Shown here one piece after another: positions 47,656 through 59,439 of a stretch of DNA of 64,000 bases (the stretch's first letter is position 1; each line of letters begins with the position of its first letter). A program made the translations under genes and the position numbers. Origin of the DNA: Ehretia macrophylla (Eukaryota; Streptophyta; Magnoliopsida; Boraginales; Ehretiaceae). The notes under the pieces were generated by a model. That model did no database searches. It had not been told where the DNA came from and worked only from the letters and a program-made list of their open reading frames with translations. The stretch lies in NCBI GenBank assembly GCA_037974665.1, contig CM075771.1, positions 3,099,994-3,163,993 on the forward strand. Direction: 5' to 3'.

Positions 47656-48951
47656 CTACCAATAGTGTTGCTTCAAATCCCGATACATCTTTGTTCCGTC
47701 GGGGTGAATAGTATATCTTGAATTATGAGCTTCCTCAAGAATCTTCTTTTTCAGCTTTGGCTCATTGGGAACGCAAACCCGGTTCCTAAACCTCCAAACA
47801 CCATCATCATGAAACTTGAAATCTGCGTTGCTTTCCTTGATCTTCTGAAATTGTTGGTCCTTCTGTTGAGCCTCTCGTAACTCAAACAACAAGGTCGATT
47901 GAACTTGGGTAGTGGCAAAAAGTAACCCTTTCTGAGTCAATTGTGGTTTCCACATAAACGCTTCCTCCAACAACTCCTGCACCTTGACTTCCAGTTTTGC
48001 CATGCTTGCTTTTCTGCTTAAGGCATCTGCAACTACATTCGCCTTACCGGGCACATAATTGATTGAGCAGTTATAATCATCCAAAAGCTCCATCCACCGC
48101 CTTTGCCTCATATTCAACTCCTTTTGAGAGAACAAATATTTCAAGCTCTTATGATCAGTAAATACCTCAAACTTGTTACCCCACAGATAATGCCTCCATT
48201 TCTTGAGTGCAAACACAATAGCCGCTAACTCCAAATCATGCGTCGGGTAATTCATCTCATACGGCTTTGGTTTCCTAGAAGCATATGCAATCACTCTTCC
48301 ATTTTGCATCAATACACATCCTAATCCTTCTTTCGAAGCATCGCTATAGATTACAAAGCCTTGACTCCCTTCAGGCAATGCAAGAACTGGTGCAGTAGTC
48401 AATCTTTTCTTCAATTCTTGGAAGCTGCTCTCACTCTTATTATCCCACACGAACTTAGTTTTCTTTTGAGTGAGCTTTGTAAGTGGTCCTGCAATCTTAG
48501 AGAAATCCTTCACGAACCTCCGATAATAGCTGGCTAAACCAAGAAAACTCCGAACCTCTGTAACATTTTCCGGCTTCTTCCAAGACATCACTGCATCAAT
48601 CTTTGCTGGATCTACCGCTATTCCCTCTTGGGATATGATATGCCCCAAAAATGCAATCTGCTGCAGCCAAAATTCGCACTTGCTAAACTTTGCATACAAT
48701 TGGTGCTCCCGAAGTTTCTGCAGTACCAACTGCAGATGTTGCTCATGCTCCGCCTCCGATTTCGAGTATACCAAAATATCATCAATGAAGATCACCACAA
48801 ATTGGTCCAAGTAGGGTTGAAACACCCTATGCATCAAATCCATAAAAGCTGCAGGGGCATTAGTTAGTCCAAAAGGCATCACCACACATTCATAATGCCC
48901 ATCTCTTGTCCTGAAACCCGTTTTAGGCACCTCTTCCTTCTTGATCCGCAA
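47656..48951 (-). pseudogene. Reverse transcriptase C-terminal part, RNase H, integrase zinc finger
   Basis: An open frame of about 431 codons. It holds RT palm motifs ([18 protein letters not shown] and catalytic FIDDILVYS) and the connection ([24 protein letters not shown]). RNase H follows ([49 protein letters not shown]). The first half of the integrase HHCC finger comes last ([12 protein letters not shown]). It ends in the codon TAG at 47656-47658, where related elements have tryptophan; TGG to TAG is one G-to-A change. The RT and RNase H active-site residues visible here are kept. Confidence 0.93.
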
Positions 48952-49281
48952 TTGAGCCTCAAGTCGAGTTTCGAATACACTTTGGCTCCTTGCAGTTGGT
49001 CAAATAACTCGTCGATCAGGGGAAGCGGGTATTTATTCTTGATAGTCACTTGGTTTAATCCTCGGTAGTCAATACATAGCCTCAACGTTCCGTCTTTCTT
49101 CTTCACAAATAGAACTGGTGCACCCCACGGTGAAGAACTCGGTTGTACAAACCCCTTCTTCAGCAATCTTTGCAATTGGTCCTTTAATTCTTGTAGCTCA
49201 GCCAGTGCCATACGATAGGGAGCTTTTGATACCGGCTGGGTGCCAGGCATCAACTCTATAACAAACTCGATCTCCCGATTT
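48950..49281 (-). pseudogene. Reverse transcriptase, N-terminal part
   Basis: Continues the polyprotein in a new frame after the first frameshift. It starts with the usual region before the RT fingers ([15 protein letters not shown]), followed by [20 protein letters not shown] and [14 protein letters not shown], with the first catalytic region at SKLDLR. Just after SKLDLR a short deletion near 48950-48962 removes the conserved residues that usually follow and shifts the frame again. The remaining out-of-frame tail runs to a stop at 48879. Confidence 0.9.
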
Positions 49282-50971
49282 GGGGTAAACCGGGTAATTC
49301 TTCTGGGAACACATCTGCATAGTCTTTGATCACAGGCATCTCTTCCAATTTAGCTTTATCCGACGGCTTGTTGATAAGGTAAGCCAAGTATCCGCTGCAC
49401 CCTTTCCTCAAGGACTTCACTGCTTTTGTAGATGAAATAATGGAACTCCCGGTGAAATCTCTCCGACCCATAATCTCCAGTATTGGTTGATCAGGTACCC
49501 GAAACGTTATAATCTTTGCCCGGCAATCCAGTTGGACATGATGTTTTGCCAGCCAGTCCATCCCTAAAATGACCTCATAGTCTCGAAAAGGTAATACAAT
49601 AAGATTGGCCGAGAATTCCCTATCCTTAATTTGGATTTTACATGCTTTACAAGCTAAACTAGTTACAAGTTTAGAACCCATTGGAGTACCAACTTCTACT
49701 TCATATGGCAAACATACAACTTTCAATTTCACACGTTCCACACATAAGGGAGTAATAAATGAATGAGTAGTACTCGGATCAATTAACACCTTAACAGGTT
49801 GATTCAGTATGAAGAATGTACCTTCAACAATAGCGGTCTTATCCGGAATCTCCTCGCACTCAATGGCATAAGCTCGGGCCTGGACTCTAGGAACTGGAGT
49901 CTTGCCCCTACCGACTGGTTTACCCTGATTCTGTCCCCCTTGCCATTTTGGGCAATCCTTAACCCGGTGCTGATCGCTACCACAACCCACACATTTCCCC
50001 AATTTTCTCCAACACTGGGCCTCGGTGTAGCCCTTCTTGTTACAGTACGAACAGATGGCAGTCTGAGAAGCAGGTGAACTACCTGTGGATCCGTGGGTAG
50101 AAGAGGTTGATGGCGCTTTAGTCAGGCCACGGTTATTCACTGACCTGTTCTGGCTCTGGCCTTGACCACGACTCTGACTCTGGAATTTCCTCTGCTGACC
50201 TGGAGGCTGGTAAGGTTTCTTGCTCGGCTGGCTCGAACCGGCTCCATCTAGTTTCCTCTTCTCAACTCGAGAGGCAGCAGCAAAGAGAGCAGAATAAGTC
50301 TCGAAGTCATGAGAAGCTAACTGGTCCTGAATCTCTGGCCTTAATCCAACAGTAAATTTCCACATTTTCGCCTCCGGAGTAGAAACCATATATTGAGCAT
50401 AACGGGACAATCGGTCAAAACGAGCCTCGTACTGGGCCATCGTCATATTACCCTGGGTCAAGTGCATGAACTCCTCGATTCGCCTCTGCCTGGAAACTGC
50501 AGGTACATATTTCTCCTTAAATGCCTTAACGAAATTACCCCACAAGCGAGGTGTCTGATCAGTCTCCCACAGTGCCTCTACGGTGTGCCACCAATGCTCG
50601 GCATCCCCGTGCAACAGAAATACAGCAAACTCCACTTTCTCTTCATCTGTATAATCAAGTGGCCTAAAAATCTTCTCAATCTCGGACAGCCAAGCCTCTG
50701 CTTTCTCATCATCAGCTTCCCTGTAGAATTTAGATGGGCGAAAGTCAAGGAATTCCTTCATTCTGCTATGTCTCCCATGGTTACCCTCATTCCTGTTGTT
50801 AATGTTGTTGTTGGCTTCATGAGCATCCTGATGCTCCATCACACGTGATACACGATCCATGGCATTTGCCATCATATTAAACATAGCCATACCAGGATTA
50901 GTCTGATAGGCATCCCCGGTCTCTTGAGGTTCACCACTCCTATTAGTAGTACGGGTACTAGGGCCAGCCAT
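49256..50971 (-). pseudogene. gag-protease region of the chromovirus
   Basis: An open frame of 571 codons starting MAGPSTRTTN. Residues about 85-235 are a retrotransposon Gag domain (WLSEIEKIF, HGDAEHWWHT, YEARFDRLSRYA). Two CCHC zinc knuckles follow, at 307-320 and 327-340. The first has Y315 where histidine is expected (CSYCNKKGYTEAQC); the second is intact. The aspartic protease spans about 390-490, with D398 kept but the loop reading DPS instead of the DPG/DSG type, and ILGMDWL near 468. Near 49282-49285 a one-base loss in a run of four shifts the frame, so the last residues are out of phase and end at 49256. In an intact element the frame would continue into reverse transcriptase. Confidence 0.92.
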
Positions 50972-51230
50972 CTATAGGCACAGATTACGATGCACAATTC
51001 ATTTAAATATGACAATTAAGAATCTAATGCATATGATATGCAACGTAATATAGGCACAATTCTAAAAAAATTTAAGGCAGGTAAGTAACTTAAGCACATA
51101 GAACATAGAAGGCATATTTATCACACAATAACACATAAAAAAGTCATCCTAATTATCTTAAGGCTCTACCCACAGTCCGAGAGTTAAACCCGGCTAAAGC
51201 AATCTAAGCTCTGATACCATTCTTCTAAGG
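50972..51230 (-). other. Untranslated leader of the chromovirus
   Basis: A 259-bp leader between the 5' LTR and the gag start codon, holding the primer site. The rest is AT-rich with no other recognisable signal. Confidence 0.7.
51208..51219 (-). other. Primer binding site, tRNA-iMet
   Basis: Minus strand TGGTATCAGAGC, the complement of the 3' end of plant initiator methionine tRNA. It lies 11 nt inside the 5' LTR and would prime minus-strand DNA synthesis. Confidence 0.93.
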
Positions 51231-54200
51231 TGTCACGCCCCAACCCGGCCTATAAAGGTTAGACTAGGGTGTGATCTAAACATTCAAGTCTTTTCAAGTA
51301 CTTAATCGTTCAAGGGGGTTTAGCACTTAACGTTTTATCCTAGACTCCAAAGTTTTTCCAGAAAACCGACAGCATAACGGCTATAACTGGGCTCTTTAGT
51401 TTGACCTAGTTCTCTAATCACCTCAAAATTTACCATCTCCATTCTATTACCAACTAAGATTACTATTTTACCATCAATTGAATTGCCTATTGGTTATTTC
51501 GATGTCCCGTTTGATTTATAACCTAGCATGAAACTATGTCTCGTTTGTTTGTTTGATCTCGTTTCAAAATATACCTGTTTAAGATTGGGTAAATTCATTC
51601 ACTTAGTCCTTACTAATGCATCATAACCTATGATAATACTAGCGGTAATAAAAGCAAAATGATAATAGCAATGTCTAGCATCAGTCTACTTAACACAAGT
51701 ACAAACCAAAATTAGACCCCAAATTACAATGGGGGTCTTTTACATCATGACATCGAATAACACAAAAGGAAATAGTCTTCAAGTAACATAAATTTCACAA
51801 GTAGTCACGTTCAAGCAAAACAACAATGACAGGCAATCATTCCAGGGGTTCATCATTAGGCTCATTGTCCTCGGGTACCTGTTCTTATTCACCTGTGATG
51901 AAAAAGAGGGTGAGTCCTTATAAACTCAGTGAGGGGGAAACGAGAAATACGTTTTGAAACTCATTTTCCGGTTCAATTATGAAAACTCCTTTTTGAAAAC
52001 ATGTCACATATTACAAATAACAAGGTACACAAATATATGAAACAAATCAAATAATAGATACATTTACCAATCATTTCAAGGATACGGTGAGCGGTTGCTC
52101 TCAATTTCAATTTCAATACAATTGTTGCGGCCGACTTCAAAAATCCCCTTATCGCTCCCAATTGGGTGTACTCCGGATGTACCCCGAAACCTATGACCCA
52201 ACTCTCCGAGGGTGGAATGCCAACCGAGAGAGGGAATTGGACCATGGTAGTCACGGGAGCACCGGCAAGCCCTATGCCGCCCGGCGTTCGTGAAACGCTA
52301 CCATGCCACAATGAAAGGTTGCAACCTCGTATGCAATGAACATTTATAACATTTAACATATCACATTAGGAGGACAACAAAGTAGGTTGCCTCCGAGCCG
52401 TTATAAGATAGCACGTTGACAAATAATCAAACAAGGCACGATAAGACAAGTAATTTCACTTGAAAAGCATATGGAGTCATATGAACATTAAACGGGCAGC
52501 CATGTAACACATGCAAGTCAAGCCATATAACTCATTTCGAGGTTCACGTAATCAAGTGATACGAATATTCAACATGCAACATCATTTACGTGGGTTCGGT
52601 GGCAAGAAAAGCTTATTTGACAACATGCAATGGTCAAAATCACATTTGAAGTTATAAAACATTTACGGGCAGCCCACTAAGCGTATAATTTCCACACAAT
52701 AACCAAAAGATCAACACTTAGCAAAACTACCTAGTCATTAGGGTTTCCATTTCATGTTTAATCGTGTGATTAAAACCCTAAGTCAACTCAAAATCATTCT
52801 CAAGTCATGCATCATTCAATTCAATTATCCTCAAGTACTCAAAAAAGTCCTCATAACATCCCAACACCACATTTCCACACAATTGGAACCACAAGAGAGG
52901 TTACAACAATTTTCCAAGTACTTAGCTAATGAAACCTTTACTGCAATAGGCTGTTTTCGAACAATCAATATGATAATCAAACAATCTCAAAATTCATAGA
53001 ATAAGATGTCAAATTAAAGCTTAAGAAGTTAACTAAAATCAGAAACAAACCTTGCATCAATTGGAGTTCGGAATCATTAGTTATAGCCGAAACAGTGAGG
53101 TAGAACAAAACTGTCCATATTTGCACACTTTTCAGAAATTGACGTTTTTGAGGTCCTTAGGGTCAGTTTTAGCTTTGGTCCATTTCTGACAAAATTGTCC
53201 AGAACTGAAAAATATAGCAGAACACCAAATTTCATGTAATTTGGACTATATTTACTAAGTCAAATATGGTTCGTTCCACAAGGTCAGTGCATCTGCCAAA
53301 ACCTGCTTCATTTTTCCAGGTTTCCAGATTTGGTCACATTTTAAAGATTTGCCATTTTTAGGACCTTAGAATCAAAATTAGCTTCGACCTATTTCTGGGA
53401 AAAATGTTCAGAACTGTCCAAACTAGTTACCTATCAATTTTCAAGCATTTTCAACATCATTTGCTTAGCTAAACTTACCTCGAACAGACTGGTCAGAGAG
53501 CTGTCATCAATTTCGACTTCACCTAGCATCATTTTCAAGCCAAGATCTTGCCATGCATGGATGTTTAAGCTTATGAACGACCATATAGCTCAAGCACAGA
53601 AGCAAATACACACATTTATGAGAATGCATGTGAATTTTTAAAGAGTTTTCAAAGGGTTTTAACCCTCACCTTTGCAATCAACCAAAAGATGCTCAAAACC
53701 CTTGTTGAAGCTCAAATCTTCTCCTTTCCTTTGCCTAGCTGAAATCCCACTAGCCTTTCTCTATTTTTCCTAGCTTAGTGATCAATCTCTTAGTACATGC
53801 ATGTAGTTAGGACTTGAAGAAAAGAAATGGAAGCTTAGTAACTCACCTAGGCCGAAAATGAAGCTTCAATGCACATGCATGAGTGATTTGCTTGCCTTGT
53901 TCGACTAAGGTGTGATGAAGATGAGCAAGAATGGTGAGAGCTCGGCCAAGGCCGAGTATGAGAGAAGAAAATGAGAGTGAGAGAGAAATGTGAGAGGAAG
54001 AAATGAATGAAATGAAAATAAAACAAAAGCCTTGCAACTTGAGGAGCATGCTCGGCCTTGAGGCTTTCAATTTCAGCTTTTGTCTTCAAGATGCTTTAAA
54101 TTTTGAAATGTTTAGCATGGCAAAGTGTTATGGCCGAGAATGGTTAGGAGATTGAGGGGAATTTGAGCAATTTTTTAATGCCTTGTGTCATAGTTTGTCT

Positions 54201-54704
54201 TAGCATGCATAGAATAAAATAATTTGCTCAAACCTTGTGCAAAACCATGGTATGGTCGGCCAAGGCTATTAAAATGGCTGAATTTGTGTCATCTTGATCA
54301 TTATTCTAATTGTATCTTGAAGTGCAAAAAGAATAATGGATAAAGAATAAGGAATGTTTTGTTTTTAGTAAATTTTTGTCTTCTAGTGAATTGGTTTATG
54401 ATTATTATATTGATAGTGGACTTTGTAGGATTGTTTAATAGTCTAGTGCTTCGCGAAAGATGCTTTCTTGATTAGCGCGAAGGCACGCTTTCCTAGGTCT
54501 AGGGCACGCACTACGAGGTAGGACACGAACTACGAGATGAACGCACATTTTTCAAGTAAATGCACGCAACCCTAAATGGATGCACGTAATTCAATGCATG
54601 GCACATAAAATGAACACAATTCTTAAACCTAGGTCATGGCACGCAAATCTAGGTTAGGGCACACGAAGCTAGGTTTCACACGCAAATTGGGGTCGGGCCT
54701 CACA
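51231..54704 (-). repeat. 5' LTR of the chromovirus
   Basis: 3474 bp, the LTR next to the primer site and so the 5' one. It would hold the element's promoter. It lacks about 40 bp that the 3' LTR has. The deletion lies between two TGATTT copies near 53883-53890, so it most likely arose here by short-repeat deletion after insertion. Confidence 0.95.
51918..51924 (-). promoter_or_regulatory. Possible TATA box in the 5' LTR
   Basis: Minus strand TTTATAA within GAGTTTATAAGGACTCACCC. The matching place in the 3' LTR reads TTCATAA. It would be a reasonable TATA signal for an LTR promoter, but no start site can be seen from sequence alone. Confidence 0.3.
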
Positions 54705-54709
54705 ATTAG
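54705..54709 (+). repeat. Target-site duplication ATTAG, right
   Basis: Second copy of the duplication, directly after the LTR end CCTCACA. It is part of the interrupted 5S gene. Confidence 0.95.
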
Positions 54710-54728
54710 TGCTGGTATGATAGCACCC
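54705..54728 (-). pseudogene. 5S rRNA gene copy 63, 5' part (residues 1-24)
   Basis: The first 24 residues of the split gene, starting at 54728 and including the second CTAAT at 54705-54709. One change, G7T. Its upstream TATA-like element remains, but transcription would enter the 5' LTR without the internal promoter. Without the duplicated five bases the two parts add to exactly 119 nt. Confidence 0.95.
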
Positions 54729-55287
54729 GTCATGTTGAGGGCACAATTCCTTTATGTGTTAACGGTTCACAGTTCCAGCTTAGAGAGATAGCCCATTCAG
54801 AAGGCCCAATGGGATTAAAGAGAACCCATCCGCTTCAACAACCCAGTATCCTCGCAAGACGAGATATCGACGCATTGTAGGGTCCTCTAATGTCCTGCGA
54901 GTAAGGTTCTCGTCCTTTTAACAGCTCACGACGTACGATCCGGGACGGAAAAACAGAGCAAAATTAGAAAAGTGGCCCAAAACTGATGAAAACGTTCGAT
55001 TTTGGGCTCCAAAAAAGGGCACAGCGAGCAAACTGGCTGCCCCCATCGTAGAGCTCTCGGAGAGCTTACCAACGGTATGCTGTGCGCCGCGTAACTCCTT
55101 ACGGATCAAAGGTTATGGGCACCGGAGCGAAGGAGACCTGGTCACAAGCCCTATGCCCTCGGTTTGCTGGCCCAGCCTGCACGTGAAGCGAAGTTGTCTT
55201 GCCCAAGGTGCCGTGGGATTTGATAATAGAAATGTGGTGGATAAAGTATCTTGGCAACCCTAACCGGAGGAAAAATAATTGAAAAGG

Positions 55288-55406
55288 GGGGTGCAACACG
55301 AGGACTTCTCAGGGGGTCACCCATCCTAGTACTACTCTCGCCCAAGCACGCTTAACTTCGGAATTCTGATGGGATCCAGTGCATTAGTGCTGGTATGATC
55401 GCACCC
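55288..55406 (-). rRNA. 5S rRNA gene, copy 64
   Basis: 119 nt with three differences, G98A, C44T, C29T. Promoter boxes intact. Confidence 0.93.
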
Positions 55407-55965
55407 GTCATGTTGAGGGCACAATTCCTTTATGTGTTAACGGTTCACAGTCGCAGCCTAGAGAGATGGCCCATTTAGAAGGCCCAATGGGCTTAACGAC
55501 AACCTATCCGCTTCAACAACGCAGCATCCTCGCAAGACGAGATATCGACACATTGTAGGGCCCTCTAATGTCCCGCGCGTAAGGTTGTCGTCCTTTTAAC
55601 AGCTCATGACATACGATCCGGGACCGAAAAACAGAACTAAAAAAGAAAAGTGGCCCCAAACTGATCAAAACGTTCGATTTTGGGCTCCAAAAAAGGGCAC
55701 AACGAGCAAGCTGGCTGCCCTCGTCGTAGAGTTCTCTGAGAGCTTCCCAACGGTATGCTGTGCGCCGCGTAACTCCTTACGGATCAAAAGTTATGGGCAC
55801 CGGAGCGACAGAGACCTGGTCACAAGCCCTACGCCCTCGGTTTGCTGGCCCAGCCTCCACGTGAAGCGAAGTTGTCTTGCCCAAGGTACCGTGGGATTCG
55901 ATAATCGAAATGTTGTGGATAAAGTATCTTGGCAACCTTAACCGGAGGAAAAAAAAATGAAAAAG

Positions 55966-56084
55966 GGGGTGCAACACGAGGACTTCCCAGGGGGTCACCC
56001 ATCTTAGTACTACTATCGCCCAAGCACGCCTAACTTCTGAGTTCTAATGGGATCCAATGCATTAGTGCTGGAATGATCACACCC
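55966..56084 (-). rRNA. 5S rRNA gene, copy 65
   Basis: 119 nt with nine differences: G81A, G70T, A55G, C47A, C39T, C29T, C28T, A13T, C6T. The set A55G, C47A, C29T, C28T, A13T is shared with copies 66 and 67. Confidence 0.9.
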
Positions 56085-56643
56085 ATCATGTTGAGGGCAC
56101 AATTCCTTTATGTGTCAATGGTTCACAGTACCAGCCTAGAGAGATGGCCCATTCAGAAGGCCCAATGGGATTAACGACAACCCATCCGCTTCAACAACGC
56201 AGCATCCTCGCAAGACGAGATATCGACACATTGTAGGGCCCTCTAATGTCCCGCGCATAAGGTTGTCGTCCTTTTAACAGCTCATGACATACGATCCGGG
56301 ACCGAAAAACAGAGCTAAAAAAGAAAAGTGGCCCCAAACTGATCAAAACGTTCGATTTTGGGCTCCAAAAAAGGGCACAACGAGCAAGCTCGCTACCCTC
56401 GTCGTAGAGTTCTCGTAGAGCTTTCTAACGGTATGCTGTACGCCGCGTAACTCCTTAAGGATCAAAAGTTATAGACACCGGAGCGACAGAGACCTGGTCC
56501 CAAGCCCCAAGCCCTCAGTTTGCTGGCCCAGCCTCCACGTGAAGCGAAGTTGTCTTGCCCAAGGTACCGTGGGATTCGATAATCGAAATGTAGTGGGTAA
56601 AGTATCTTGGCAACCTTAACCGGAAGGAAAAAAAATGAAAAAG

Positions 56644-56762
56644 GGGGTGCAACACGAGGACTTCTCAGGGGGTCACCCATCCTAGTACTACTCTCGCCCA
56701 AGCACGCCTAACTTCTGAGTTCTGATGGGATCCAATGCATTAGTGCTGGAATGATCGCACCC
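56644..56762 (-). rRNA. 5S rRNA gene, copy 66
   Basis: 119 nt with six differences, G98A plus the shared set A55G, C47A, C29T, C28T, A13T. The solo LTR lies in the spacer upstream of this gene. Confidence 0.91.
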
Positions 56763-56942
56763 ATCATGTTGAGGGCACAATTCCTTTATGTGTCAATGGT
56801 TCACAGTCCCAGCCTAGAGAGATGGCCCATTCAGAAGGCCCAATGGGCTTAACAACAACCCATCCGCTTCAACAACGCAGCATCCTCGCAAGACGAGATA
56901 TCGACACATTGTAGGGCCCTCTAATGTCCCGCGAGTGAGGTT

Positions 56943-56947
56943 GTCGT
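56943..56947 (+). repeat. Target-site duplication GTCGT, left
   Basis: GTCGT is part of the conserved spacer word TTGTCGTCC. It precedes the solo LTR and is repeated after it. Confidence 0.93.
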
Positions 56948-59434
56948 TGTGACACCCCGATCCCTCTCGAGACCGGGAGTTCTAACAATCAATCTATTCA
57001 CAACCCAAATCCAAACCCGGGCAAGATTTTAGGGAAAGACGGACAGAGTCTCCCCTGTTTCTAGGCAAATTGCAAAACCTGTTATAGCATATAAATGGAC
57101 CAACACCGTGTCCAACCATTCAACCACCTCAAGGCCATCCGAGCCTCGGTTCACAACAAGCAATTCACAAGTAAATATAAATTCAAGCTTAGCAATTAAA
57201 CTACACCAACCTATTGCATAAAGTAGACTATCATGACTTTCTATCTTTTTCCCATTTTGTCATTACAAATATATATTGAAGTTAAGCTATATTAACTAAA
57301 TACATAATCTAATGAACTTAAATTACATCCCCTTTAACATTAAATACATATAATACATAAAAGCATACAACTTTACAACTTTGACAACTCAAGTCACATA
57401 GGCACGCAGGACAACCCTTCAAGCACGGACTTTCACGAAATCACGAACTTTCCAGCTAACATGGCATTTCCTGAAATGTGGTGGTGAGGAGTGAGTATAC
57501 ACAACACGTATACTCAATGAGGGCGAGACAGATATCGAAATTGAGAGAAAGAAGATCGTGCAATGCAAATAGGTACAGTTAAGCAATACAATCAATAAAA
57601 GGCATTCAATATATATAACAATACAATTAAGAAAAGCATTAACACAACCAATCAAAGCTATACCACACTTTGAAGGCTATGGATCACTCGAGCGAGTAAT
57701 GTACCGATCACGATTCCGATGACATTAACGATGACGCGCCAGCCCAAACCACCTTATAACACCAGTTTGGAATACCCCGGGAGTAACCATCAATTCTACG
57801 ACCCAAATCTCCCTGGGAGGCAACCCAAGCGAGAAAGGGAATAGCAGCGGAGCTAGAGCAACCAACACTGGCAACCCGAGGCTACCCAGAGAGGCCCATC
57901 ACTCACGCGCGAGACACTATGCAATGCAAGACTCGATACAAGGCGATGAGCAAGCGATAACAAGCATTCTCAACAATTGATAAACATTTCAATCAATAAT
58001 CAACTCTAACAAGCGTAATAAGCATTAACAAGCATTTACAATCAAACAAGTGACAAAAACAACACCAACTAACATTATCAAGCATTAGCAAGTATTCTAT
58101 AGGCATTATAAGCATTCTATAGGCAACATAAGCATTCTATAATCAATATAAACATACTATAAGCAATATTCTATGAAAACACACAAAATCACAAAAATGA
58201 CCCCAACTTCAAAACACTACTACTTTCAAACAAGCCACGGGCTTTGGAAATCGACTTCACCAGTCCTCCTAGGTCACCATAAGGCACGTCTAAAGACCCC
58301 GAAAACCTACTTTACCCAAGAATTCACGCAAAGTCCCGATTTCCCCCTTTGCTCGTTTGAACTACAACTATATCAACCAAACACCCAACCAACGCCATAA
58401 TCGCACCAAAAGTGCTTCCATGGCCTCCCGAAACAATGCCAACACGCAATACGAGAAAATGCTAAACTCGACCTAAACGACCCCGACTTTCACCAAGCCA
58501 TTTTTCTCCGTTTTTCTATTACACATTCCAATTAAACCACATATTTAGGCATTCTATCATATCTAGCACATTTTACGTCAACGGACAGCATAACAGCGCA
58601 ACTTTATCGTTTCAAGGGTTTACTATTCACTAATTACTATTCATTAGTCAATTTAAATTGCAATTTCAATTTTCAACCGCAGAAAATGCTAAAAAGCTAT
58701 AAATACATGTTCTACAATCAACAAGGAACATTCTTTAAGCAACAAAACGATTAAAACAACAATCTACGCATAAGTTCTAAAAATTAAAGTTTAGATATAC
58801 ATTTTTCAAATGCGCAAATAACTATGAAAACCTCACCTTAGATGCTCCTAGACGCTAGGGAAACCACAATGGATGCCTCGGAAACCATCCCGCACAAGCT
58901 CACGCGACGAAATGAAGATTTGAAGTTGAAATGTTTTTTTTTTTTTCCTCCATGGTTTCAGCCATGGCTCTTATTTTTCTGGTTTTTGCTCTTTTGTTTC
59001 GTATTTAAACTTAAATAAAAGATGACAAATGGTCAAAGATTCGGTCAACCCGCTAAACCAAAACAGCTATGCGCGACCTTACGAAAACGGCCATAACTTC
59101 TTCTAGAAAACTCCAATTCACGAACGGTTTGAACCCCCAAAAACTAGACTCATAGAGCTTTCCAACCATATATAATTTGCTACCTAAATCTTCCCCAATT
59201 GGTTCAGATTTAAGTCCAAAGTTGACCAAAAATTTGACTAACTTAACATTGCATTTTTTATTTCTAATCCCAAGTTTGCCCTTTATTAAACATTTCAAAA
59301 ATTCTCACCTTGTCCTAGTTGGTCAATGTAGATGAAAAGTCAACTAGTTTGGTCAAAGAAGGTGAAAGGTCAATAAAATGCAATTTAAATGAACTTTAAA
59401 TGCTATTGAATACATGCCAGGTTCGGGTATCACA
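56948..59434 (-). mobile_element. Solo LTR of a second Ty3/gypsy-type family
   Basis: 2487 bp with ends TGTGACACCCC and GGTATCACA, flanked by GTCGT on both sides, inside a 5S spacer. There is no primer site, polypurine tract or coding domain, so it is a single LTR left by recombination between two LTRs. About 80 bp at 57797-57876 resemble 43805-43885 of the chromovirus LTR (ATGACCCAA.TCTCC, CGAGA.AGGGAAT, CACTGGCAA), in the same orientation. That is why I assign minus strand and a related family. A 13-T run lies near 58934. Open frames up to about 80 codons have no recognisable product. Confidence 0.9.
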
Positions 59435-59439
59435 GTCGT
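59435..59439 (+). repeat. Target-site duplication GTCGT, right
   Basis: Second copy of the duplication, after the LTR end ATCACA; the spacer then continues with CCTTTTAACAG. Confidence 0.93.

Larger units (their letters stand above)
42839..54704 (-). mobile_element. Ty3/gypsy chromovirus (Tekay/Del-like) retrotransposon, full length, defective
   Basis: 11,866 bp, minus strand. The order along the element is 5' LTR, tRNA-iMet primer site, leader, gag, protease, reverse transcriptase, RNase H, integrase, chromodomain, polypurine tract, 3' LTR. It is flanked by the direct repeat ATTAG. Integrase after RNase H and a C-terminal chromodomain place it among plant chromoviruses, and long LTRs (about 3.5 kb) fit the Tekay/Del lineage. 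Two frameshifts (near 49282 and 48955) and two stop codons (47656 and 47113) break pol, so this copy cannot transpose by itself. Insertion is inside a 5S gene, residues 20-24. Confidence 0.95.
54705..56947 (-). repeat. 5S rDNA tandem array, middle block
   Basis: The array resumes after the retrotransposon with the last 24 bases of the interrupted gene (including the target duplication). Three complete units follow, 678 bp apart. Removing the insertion restores a 675-bp step between the flanking genes, so the element entered an array already in its present register. The block ends in spacer at GTCGT, where the solo LTR starts. Confidence 0.97.

Noticed and set aside
49799..50848. Plus-strand open frames opposite gag (92 and 151 codons).
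   Set aside because: They are antisense readings of the gag-protease gene, whose minus-strand product is clearly recognisable.
57419..59298. Open frames of up to 81 codons in the solo LTR.
   Set aside because: Low-complexity, no domain, and no conservation can be shown; LTRs of this kind do not encode proteins.
56948..59434. A non-autonomous element with hidden inner genes, rather than a solo LTR.
   Set aside because: There is one copy of the terminal sequence only, no second LTR, primer site or polypurine tract, and a perfect target duplication sits at its ends.
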